A stretch of DNA of 64,000 bases from Schizosaccharomyces osmophilus (Eukaryota > Ascomycota > Schizosaccharomycetes > Schizosaccharomycetales > Schizosaccharomycetaceae): positions 1,171,001-1,235,000 of the forward strand of contig NC_079240.1 in assembly GCF_027921745.1 (NCBI RefSeq). Direction: 5' to 3'. The translations under genes were made by a program, and so were the position numbers. Below are positions 56,537 through 64,000 of the stretch, piece after piece. Position 1 is the stretch's first letter. Each line of letters starts with the position of its first letter. The notes under the pieces are model-generated. The model was given only the letters and a program-made list of their open reading frames with translations. It did not search any database and had not been told where the DNA came from.

Positions 56537-57198
56537 ATGTTTTTGAGAACTTTTCGAAGAATGCCTGCTATGTTGGCTTCGCGCCCTTTCCAAACAGCGT
56601 CTTTCCAATGGAAGGTTTCAATTTATGATTTTAAAAAAGTAAGTATCTCAATGACTTTCACCTGTCTTCAGGAATTGCTTTATAAAAATAAAGACAAAGT
56701 TTTTATTTTTATAAAGGAAATTATTAAACTTAAATTGGCGTTGGAATAGATCTAGCTAACCCATTGTTAGGTACAAGAATTGAGTAAACGAGCCCAAGCT
56801 GAAAGCAAAAATCCCATTTTAATTGGTAAGGAAAACAAAAAGCAGCTTAGATTCTTGTATTGACATGTTGAATGGCAGATGTTCGCGAGCCCGGCGAGTT
56901 TGAAGCAGGATCCATTAACACGGCAGTAAATCTTCCTGTTGGTAAATTAGAAGATGCATTAAAGCTGGGAGACAAGGAGTTTGTGGATACTTATGGCTTT
57001 CACAAACCTTCCATTACGGACAGCGTTGTTGTTTACTGTCGTTCAGGCAAACGCAGTACGGCTGCTTCTAAGATTTTGTCAGAGAAAGGTTATGATCAGT
57101 ATGTGCAGTAAACTTTTCTATTTTTCGTATTAACACGTTTTAGTATTGGAAATTATACTGGTTCTTGGCTTGACTGGTCTGCCAAAAGTGAGAATTGA
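56537..57198 (+). CDS. mitochondrial rhodanese-domain protein
   Basis: 143 residues from four exons: 56537-56638, 56771-56825, 56879-57098 and 57144-57198. The N-terminus is an Arg-rich mitochondrial presequence (MFLRTFRRMPAML). Then comes a single rhodanese domain: LIDVREPGEF, the active-site loop VVYCRSGKRS with catalytic Cys, and the ending NYTGSWLDW. The DVRE motif is made by splicing intron 2 (ATT-G/AT). Single-domain rhodaneses of this type transfer sulfur from thiosulfate in vitro; the physiological acceptor is unknown. The first intron is long at 132 nt. Confidence 0.92.
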
Positions 57199-58012
57199 GT
57201 GGACGGGCCAGATTTGAAATGACTTGTGCTTCATTGAAATGCACATTCTCTCTTTGAAGTTGTTAAAGAGAGGGTTACGATTACGATGGATGGTACTCTA
57301 ATTGTGGGTTGTTTGACCTCGGGTTTGAGTACGTTTGGCAATCTATGCATTACTTCTCTGGTACCAGAGAAAGAGGTATAGTGGTCTCCGGAATTGAGCA
57401 AGAAGGCTCGATGAACGACATTTGCCTTAAAAGATGATATAAGTTGAATCACAATAAATGATATTTCTACAAAGAGAATAGATGCCTTCCAAAGGCATAC
57501 GACTAGCTATACAACTGAATAGAGACTTGGTATGACATTAGTACATACTGCAGATGACAGTAAAGGAGGCGTATAGTTTTAGAGGCTAGATTCCACCAGC
57601 AGTGTAGTGAACAAGCCTGTTTGCTTGCTCAATTAGCTTTCAGTTTTACGGTTTTAGAGAAGTTAACATGCCTGCTCAACTTTCTGCTCCAAGAAGCTCG
57701 ATCGATTTGTTTGTTAAATCAGATACACCATTCAACACACAGCAAAAGAAAAGAATCAAACCAATAAAGTGTAAAAAATAATAATAATAATAATAACAAC
57801 ACCACAAGAAGAAAACAATCCCTTTTGTAAAAAGAATGAATAATTTCTTCAAGCACGCTAGATTTCGTTCGTCTTCGTTATCTGATCGTTGACGGAACTG
57901 CTACATTCAACTCAGTCGCGTTCAAGTTCTCTTCTTGTACCACCAAGTTTGATTAACACTACCAAAACGCCAAATTTGTGAAGTCAAACGTTTATAATTT
58001 TAATCAAACATA
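57199..58012. other. 814-bp acp1 upstream region
   Basis: Contains a 37-codon ATG ORF at 57668-57781 (MPAQLSAPRSSIDLF..., basic C-terminus) that ends in a run of AAT triplets. It may be an upstream ORF in the acp1 leader or a chance ORF. Otherwise nothing recognised. Confidence 0.4.
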
Positions 58013-58574
58013 ATGTTCTCTCGTTTGGCTGCTTCTTTTCGACCTCTGGCCGTCGCCAGTCGTCCTATGACTAACTTGCGTCCTTTACGGTTTTACAGCG
58101 TTGCTCGTCCTGATGCTGAGCAACGAATTTTGAAGGTTGTTTCTTCTTTCGACAAGATCCAAGATCCTAAGAAGGTATGTGTGAATGAATTTGCTCCTGT
58201 GAGGACTGGCGTTGTATGCTTGATACTCTTTCGTCTCCTTTCTTTATACGACAATTTTTTGTCTTAAAAAAAGAGTTGAAACGTCGTGCTCTTAATATTT
58301 TATTGGTTGCAATTTCTTTTTATATTGACAATTGTTCTAGGTTACCCCTACTGCTTCTTTTTCCAATGATTTGGGATTGGATTCTTTAGATGCCGTTGAA
58401 GTTGTGATGGCCATTGAAGAGGAATTTAGCATCCAAATTCCAGACAAAGATGCTGATGAAATCACCTCTGTTACTGATGCTGTCAACTACATTTCAAAGG
58501 CTGCTGATGGTATGTTGAAACAATGCTTCAATAAAACTCGTCTCTTTTCTAACTTTTTTTCCCTAGCTAAGTAA
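58013..58574 (+). CDS. acp1: mitochondrial acyl carrier protein
   Basis: Acyl carrier of type II mitochondrial fatty-acid synthesis, also needed for lipoate, Fe-S cluster assembly and complex I-type LYR partners. 112 residues. Exons 58013-58174, 58341-58509 and 58567-58574. The presequence ([17 protein letters not shown]) is followed by the carrier domain with the phosphopantetheine serine in NDLGLDSLD and the acidic helix [17 protein letters not shown]. The last exon is only 8 nt, adding the second half of an Ala codon, a Lys and the stop. Without that splice the tail is an unrelated 16-residue extension. Intron 1 is long (166 nt). Confidence 0.94.
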
Positions 58575-59268
58575 ACATGAAAGCCTCTTTCCTTCCTATG
58601 CCTCCCTGCTTCTCTCAAAGAGCGTGTTTAGGATATGAAAAAAAAATCTACATCTCTAGCAGCCATGTTTTTCGTGGTTATTTTTGCCTTGGTTAAGAAA
58701 TGATTATCTTGAAAGTTAATTTTATTCATGTATTGTGAAGTTTCCACTTCTTAACTGTTTGAACCTTTGTTTTAGCTGTATGGTTTGTCTTGTAGCCATT
58801 GTTTAATCTTGAGAATCAATGCATTTTGATTCAATCGTCCATTCTGATTCATTCTATCATCGCACATACATATTATGCACACACAGTCAGAGCTAGAGAT
58901 AGAAAAAGAGAGAAAATACAATTTACACATACGCTGTTTGCTGCATTACGACCAAGGAAGCATCTCGTAGTCTGCTGACAGTCGGCTTGAAACTTGTATT
59001 CTTTACCATTCTCATTTTGATAATAAAACAACGTATTCTTTCTACTTTTTTATTACTATAGTTTACTCAATACGGAAGACATAGCAAAGCTTTCAACGTC
59101 AAAACATTCATCGATTAGACATCGGCTTAACCGATAAAAGTGAACCATTTTCAGGTTTATATAACTATCGAAACCATTAAGAATCCAAAACATGAATACA
59201 AAAACGACGTCAACGTGAGTTGACTGATTTTCCTACCGCTTCCAATAGCTCAAAGACTAATGATACAT
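58575..59268. other. convergent 3' spacer acp1/pyk1
   Basis: 694 bp between two highly expressed convergent genes. T-rich, long 3' UTRs likely. No gene. Confidence 0.5.
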
Positions 59269-60798
59269 TTATTCGGCCTTGGTGAGACGGAAGATGGAGG
59301 TGTGACCCTTGCCACCGACGGCACCTTGGAGGACAATAACGTTGTCACCCTTCTTGAGGAGACCCATCTTGTAACCTTGCTCGCAACCGAAAGCAACACG
59401 AGCATCAACATCTTGTTGCCAGTCGGAGAGGGCAGCCTTGTCATAAATAGAGGGGTAGACACCACGGTTGAGGTGAGATTGACGAGCACGTTGAGCATCA
59501 CGAGTAACCATGATGATGGGGATAGAGGGACGGTACTTGGAGCAGAGACGAGCACTGGTACCGGTGACTGACAAGACAATGATGGCCTTGGCGTCACTCT
59601 CGATGGAGGCACCGATGGCAGCGACAGCGGTGGTCTCAGTGGGGGTGTTGACGGGCTTGCGGCCAAGAGAGAACATCTCTTGGTAGAGGTTGCCGTAGGG
59701 GATAGAAGCCTCGGAAGCACGAGCAGTCTCAGCCATGTAGGTGACGGCTTCGATGGGGTAGCTACCCTTGGCGGTTTCACCGGAAAGCATGACCAAGTCA
59801 GCACCGTCGAGGACAGCGTTACCGACATCGGAAACTTCGGCACGAGTGGGACGAGGGTTGTAGGTCATGGACTCGAGCATTTGAGTGGCACAAGCAATAG
59901 GCTTACCGGCAATGTTAGCCTTGGCAATCATCATCTTTTGGGCGACGAAGACTTGAGAGGCGGGAATTTCAATACCCAAATCACCACGGGCAACCATGAT
60001 ACCGTCGGTGGCTTCAAGGATTTCATCGTAGTTGTTGACACCTTGTTGGTTCTCGATCTTGCAGAGAATCTTGATGTTCTTACCGTCTTCACCCAAGACT
60101 TCACGGATGTTGTGAACGTCTTCAGCACGACGGATGAAAGAGGCAAAGATCATGTCAACACCGTTCTTGACACCAAAGCGCAAGTCAGACTTGTCCTTTT
60201 CAGAAAGAGCGGGCAAGTCAACATCGGTCTTAGGCAAGTTAACACCCTTCTTGGAGGAAATCTTGCCGTTGTTGTTGGTGCGGACCTTCAAGTTCTTGTC
60301 ATCGATCTTCTCGATGACGGTGAAGGAGAGGATACCATCGTCAACGTAGATGGTACGGCCGACTTCAATAACCTTGGTGATGTTTTGGTAGTCAATGTAC
60401 ATGACCTTGTTGTCGGACTTTTCGGCATAAGCTTCATCAGTGGTGAAGATCATTTCGTGACCAGTGGAGACGGAGTAGTCTTGGCCGTCAATGGTGAAAC
60501 CGGTACGGATTTCAGGACCCTTAGTATCCAAGGCAATGGCCAAGGGGAAAAGAGGGTTGGTAGCAGAGGCCTTACGAGCGTTGTCGATGACAGATTGGTG
60601 GTATTCGTAAGAGCCGTGGGAGAAGTTCATACGAACAATGTTCATACCAGCATCACGGAGCTTGGACATAGTCTCAACGCTGTTGGACTTGGGACCGATG
60701 GTACAGATGATGGAAGTACGACGGTCGACGGCGGGAATATCCATCTCAGAGTTGAGGGATGCGACCCATTGCTTGGGAGACTTGGAAGCAGCGTACAT
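59269..60798 (-). CDS. pyk1: pyruvate kinase
   Basis: Final ATP-yielding step of glycolysis, phosphoenolpyruvate to pyruvate. 509 residues in one coding exon. Motifs: [22 protein letters not shown], the substrate and metal segment [21 protein letters not shown] and the C-terminal effector domain ending [10 protein letters not shown]. Extreme codon bias, as for one of the most expressed genes; it produces a 378-codon antisense ORF (59680-60816) that is an artefact. The leader appears to contain a 121-nt intron whose acceptor abuts the ATG. Confidence 0.98.
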   Translation of the reverse strand: MYAASKSPKQWVASLNSEMDIPAVDRRTSIICTIGPKSNSVETMSKLRDAGMNIVRMNFSHGSYEYHQSVIDNARKASATNPLFPLAIALDTKGPEIRTGFTIDGQDYSVSTGHEMIFTTDEAYAEKSDNKVMYIDYQNITKVIEVGRTIYVDDGILSFTVIEKIDDKNLKVRTNNNGKISSKKGVNLPKTDVDLPALSEKDKSDLRFGVKNGVDMIFASFIRRAEDVHNIREVLGEDGKNIKILCKIENQQGVNNYDEILEATDGIMVARGDLGIEIPASQVFVAQKMMIAKANIAGKPIACATQMLESMTYNPRPTRAEVSDVGNAVLDGADLVMLSGETAKGSYPIEAVTYMAETARASEASIPYGNLYQEMFSLGRKPVNTPTETTAVAAIGASIESDAKAIIVLSVTGTSARLCSKYRPSIPIIMVTRDAQRARQSHLNRGVYPSIYDKAALSDWQQDVDARVAFGCEQGYKMGLLKKGDNVIVLQGAVGGKGHTSIFRLTKAE

Positions 60799-60919
60799 CT
60801 AGAAAAGTTCGGTTAGTAAAACTATCACATTGCTGCATTTCTTCAATACTATACAATCCATTGCTCTTTCCAATTCATTGAATTGATTTAGCAATGTCTC
60901 GTTGCATCTTTTTACTTAC
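60799..60919 (-). other. 5' UTR intron of pyk1
   Basis: GTAAGT donor at 60919, TACTAACC branch near 60815 and a TTTTCTAG acceptor whose G touches the A of the start codon. All three signals are near-perfect, so an intron in the leader is likely although nothing coding depends on it. Confidence 0.65.
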
Positions 60920-61794
60920 TTTGATGTATTGTGTTAATGGTTGGTAGAAGTAGAAGGGTGCACGGGGAATGCCTATATATAAAGCTTTCGGAAAATGTTC
61001 TCTCGGAGGACCCCGGTAACCAACATCTAGTTACCTCGGGTGCCTGAAATCGACCCGCAATTTTGAGACTATATGATGATTTGATAGAAACTGTTTGTCT
61101 AGAACTGTGTATAAGACAGCGCTTTTCCCAGAGAAATTTCGACGAGGTTGGTTTTCTTGGGAGCGACGCGTTTTGGGCGCAAAAAAAAAGATCCTTTCTC
61201 CCGTGTTCATGAAGAAATGAAAATACCAAAATTTTACTTCGAAAACGAACGTTTTCAGCTGCTTTTTCGGCACATTTTGACATGTAAACAGTCGTACAAA
61301 GCGGTCTGTCCAGTTTTGTTATTACGTACTTTAGGGGTGGTCATGATATTATGACTTCAAAATTGTTCCAGGAGCTTCGACCATCTTCCGAAAACGCTAG
61401 CGCGAAGTTTTTCCATGCGTCACTTCATTGGGTCGGGGGCGGGTCCAAGGTAACACTGATCTATTTGCGAAAAGAATGATGGTCGTCCGCATCACTAGAC
61501 CTCCAATCAAATGTCGTTGCGAAGTACACTATCAAACGAGTTACAGGTAACGGGGTTTGTTACCCGATAATACTTTGTTTACAAACAGACCCACCAGAGA
61601 AACACAGGAAAAAGAAAAGGTTGCTGCTACTCGGGATCGCAGGATCACAATCAATGAGGAAATGAAAATCGTTGTTATCAATGCTATCCTAGCTTCATTA
61701 TTACAAAAAAATTATTGAAAATTAAAAAATTCATAGAATTCCATTCGGAATCCCATCTTCTCGCAACCGTACCAGCCGGTCGGCTTGGTTTTCA
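60920..61794 (-). promoter_or_regulatory. pyk1 promoter region
   Basis: Region before the strongly expressed pyk1. A TATATAT element (60974-60980) lies about 55 bp before the leader intron. Further up are ACGCGT (61166-61171), a TGACGCA CRE-like box (61416-61422, minus), a CCAAT box (61427-61431, minus) and a C-rich block (61435-61446, minus). No protein gene; the ORFs here are short and out of context. The 3' end of ppc89 lies at the right border. Confidence 0.5.
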
Positions 61795-64000
61795 TTACTC
61801 TTCACAAAATGTTTCGGCGATATGTATGTCATGCAGAGCGTAAATCTGGTCCGATTTCCTCTCCATCAATTCCAAAGTCTTCATCAGCTTGCCCTTAATG
61901 CTTTGGCGTCTGCGCTTGTGATACTCTGGTATTAGCGAATGATACCGTTTCGAGAACTTGTCGTATTGCTTCTTCAAACGGGTCAACTCTTTCGTCAATT
62001 GCTCCGTAACGCTCTTCAACGCTTTTTCTGGAGGTTGCGTTGGGCGCATTGTAATGTCTGCTGCTTGCAAAGGTTCTTCACTTCTCTCCCAAACATCACT
62101 ACTCTTTCCCACTCCTACTTGTTCGCGTCCATGGCATACCGTGCACGTTTCCGGTTTATGCACCGCCTTGCAATTAATAATGTGATCTACTTGATCAAGA
62201 ATATGCTTTGGTAATTCAGGCGATTCAGCTCTTTCTTTGCTTTGATTCAATGCCGGTTGTAATATCGGGCTCCAATCCAACCCTTCTTCCCCTAAATAAC
62301 TATCTTCCGCATATCGAGAAAAGTCATCCATAGGTCTCCTTTTCTGCTGGAACCGCTCCCTTCTCCGAACATTGGATCTTGGTGGTTCTGCTTCATCCTC
62401 CTCCTCTTCTTCTTCTTCCATGTCCTCTTCCTCCTCTGTATCCAAGAAATCGCTTTCGTCGCTCCATTCACACTCGGAATCCAATGCAAAGTTTGGTACC
62501 GCATCCTTTTTCCATTTCTTTTTGTTGTACGTTGGTGAAACATGAACTCGCTTTGACCGATGGCTCTTTGGCTTTTCATGGTTTTGCAACGCAAGCAGCT
62601 TCAACTCCAGTGCCTTCCTTTTTTCGATTTCTTTCGTCAATTCCTTCACCAGGTTCGTATTCTCCGGTTTGATTTGCTGCTTCTTTTCAGGTGCAATATT
62701 TTCCTTGTTTCTCGAGCCATTCTTCATCTCTTTCAGTTCGTTCCTGTTTCTTCCTTCAGAAGCTTCGCCACGTACTAACAACTTGTTCTCCCAATCAGTC
62801 AAGTTCTTTTCTTTTCCGTCCATTGGTTCTTCTTTACTAATTTGTTTGCCTTCCAAAATCAAAATCCTCTCCTTCAGCTTTTGATTTTCACTATTTAGTT
62901 CATGGTTCTCAGATACCTTCGTGCTTAGCCTCATAATATAGCTTTCTCGGTCTAATAATATGTTCTTGTACAGTTGTTGTACATGGTCGTATTGCTCTTG
63001 TATCGATTTCACTTGTTCCAAAAGTGCTTCTTTTTCTTTCGCAGTCGCTACCAACCTGGAGGCGATAGAGGGGTCGACGGTTTCGGATTCTTTATCGCCC
63101 AACTTTGTCATCAATTCTTTCGACATCCGGTCCTCCAGACTTCGTGCTCTCTTTTTTTCTCGAGTATACGCATCGGTAAGATGATCAATCCGCTCTCGAA
63201 GTTGTAAAATCTCTTCTTCGTAATCAGATTGTTCACGCTTCATTGCTTCGAGCTTCCGTTCTAGTGCTTTATGAGCATAAAACAGCTTTTCATCTGTTTC
63301 CGCTATTGGAACAGTATCCAGGTTCGGCAAGCGGCCGTTCTGGGAGGCACGAGTCATATTTTCGGTTGCCGGATCTTGGACTAGTTGAGAAAGATTCGTC
63401 ATGTTGGGAAGACGGTACGACGTTTGATTGTGAGCATCATAAGGTAGATCGTTGGAATCCAAATCCAATTGCTCCATCAATTTCGCCGCCGTTTTTAAAG
63501 ACGACGGTGTTTCCCGTGAAGATTGTTTTGCAGGCTGTGGAGTAGGTTGGAATCGTAAACCAGGTTTCCTCCATGGAGTTTCAGGCTTTTTGGGAAGACG
63601 CTCACTTGGGGAATCAAACAGTAAATTCCTATTTTGACGCTTGGGTAGAGGTGTCTGGTCTAACCCCTTCCTCAGCAAAGAAGGGGATTCATCCAGCATG
63701 ACTTCGTCGTCTTTACTCGAATCTCTCTTTCTCTGAAAAGCAGCCAAAAACTTATTTCGATAACTGGACGTATCCTCCGTTGCTCGATTGAGGCTTCCGG
63801 GATCCGACAAAGGGGGCGACCCAATATGAAACAAATTGTTACGGTTTCGTAATTGATTGAAGCTATTTTCTTCAAACGAATTCATATTCCTTCCTCTTGG
63901 TTTTTCTACGCTCGGGAGCGTACTTACAGATCCATTCATTGTGAAATCCTTGAAGTGCTTATTGATACTGTTCGACTTGGGTGTTTCCTTGAAAAACGGC
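61795..64000 (-). CDS. ppc89: spindle pole body protein Ppc89-like, 5' end outside
   Basis: The frame is open through the right edge of the window, so the true start lies beyond 64000; the ATG at 63939 is probably internal. 734 residues are visible. A disordered N-terminus has TP and SP sites (DSPSERLPKKPETPW). Coiled coils follow (about 235-420 of the visible part), an acidic run near DTEEEEDMEEEEEE, CxxC pairs around CTVC, and a C-terminal basic helix (LTKELTRLKKQYDKFSKRYH) like the Cep57 microtubule-binding domain. Ppc89 anchors the septation network and spindle pole body core in fission yeast. The name rests on this layout and the position after pyk1. Confidence 0.85.
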   Translation of the reverse strand, partial: PFFKETPKSNSINKHFKDFTMNGSVSTLPSVEKPRGRNMNSFEENSFNQLRNRNNLFHIGSPPLSDPGSLNRATEDTSSYRNKFLAAFQRKRDSSKDDEVMLDESPSLLRKGLDQTPLPKRQNRNLLFDSPSERLPKKPETPWRKPGLRFQPTPQPAKQSSRETPSSLKTAAKLMEQLDLDSNDLPYDAHNQTSYRLPNMTNLSQLVQDPATENMTRASQNGRLPNLDTVPIAETDEKLFYAHKALERKLEAMKREQSDYEEEILQLRERIDHLTDAYTREKKRARSLEDRMSKELMTKLGDKESETVDPSIASRLVATAKEKEALLEQVKSIQEQYDHVQQLYKNILLDRESYIMRLSTKVSENHELNSENQKLKERILILEGKQISKEEPMDGKEKNLTDWENKLLVRGEASEGRNRNELKEMKNGSRNKENIAPEKKQQIKPENTNLVKELTKEIEKRKALELKLLALQNHEKPKSHRSKRVHVSPTYNKKKWKKDAVPNFALDSECEWSDESDFLDTEEEEDMEEEEEEEDEAEPPRSNVRRRERFQQKRRPMDDFSRYAEDSYLGEEGLDWSPILQPALNQSKERAESPELPKHILDQVDHIINCKAVHKPETCTVCHGREQVGVGKSSDVWERSEEPLQAADITMRPTQPPEKALKSVTEQLTKELTRLKKQYDKFSKRYHSLIPEYHKRRRQSIKGKLMKTLELMERKSDQIYALHDIHIAETFCEE

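Noticed and set aside
59680-60816. 378-codon plus-strand ORF opposite pyk1
   Set aside because: It lies entirely antisense to pyruvate kinase, whose codon bias leaves few stops on the other strand. Composition (Val/Asp/Gly-rich) is that of reversed codons.
1-64000. CRISPR array, prophage or bacterial operon structure
   Set aside because: The genes are eukaryotic with spliceosomal introns. The short repeats are microsatellites without spacer structure.

Overview
Organism and place. The window is a fission-yeast (Schizosaccharomyces) chromosome segment. It has a compact AT-rich genome with short introns (GTANGT donors, CTAAC-type branch sites), dispersed 5S rRNA genes, and a long run of genes whose proteins and order I recognise from S. 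pombe chromosome I just right of centromere 1 (rad50, sdh1, azr1, cdd1, cgr1, meu1, pmm1, cbs2, then the p23fy-to-gpi17 block, then swc3, mho1, srs2, acp1, pyk1, ppc89). The order is recalled from memory and should be checked. The left 13 kb does not look like S. pombe dg/dh repeats. It looks like the 5S-associated repeats described for S. octosporus and S. cryophilus centromeres, so a species of that group is the best guess.

Region 1 (1-13.6 kb) appears to be the outer edge of a pericentromere. Three minus-strand 5S genes sit in a tandem array of a 2.07-kb unit (two full copies and a stub). A plus-strand 5S gene with about 1 kb of the same flank lies inverted at 11.0-12.3 kb. Between and beside the arms is a tRNA cluster: Glu, Ile, Ala, Val (with a 9-nt intron), Asp, Ala, Glu. 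No convincing protein gene is present, only decayed coding relics, one of them Vps25-like.

Region 2 (13.6-32.2 kb) holds DNA repair and basic metabolism genes: rad50, sdh1, a Ptc7-type phosphatase, cytidine deaminase, cgr1, the coiled-coil protein meu1, phosphomannomutase, AMPK gamma, TCTP and a Pex11-family protein. Region 3 (32.2-35.2 kb) is a 3-kb gap holding a decayed LTR-retrotransposon gag-protease fragment. Region 4 (35.2-43 kb) carries an arrestin-like adaptor, endonuclease V, phosphoserine aminotransferase, a CoA-pathway adenylyltransferase, gpi17 and a small cytochrome b5 protein. Region 5 (43.9-64 kb) carries a DnaJ protein, swc3, a GH15 enzyme, mho1, srs2, two small multi-exon genes, a rhodanese, mitochondrial ACP, pyruvate kinase and a 5'-truncated ppc89.

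All exon models were built by eye from splice consensus, reading phase and family knowledge. Several reproduce the length I remember for the S. pombe protein. No search or folding was run.
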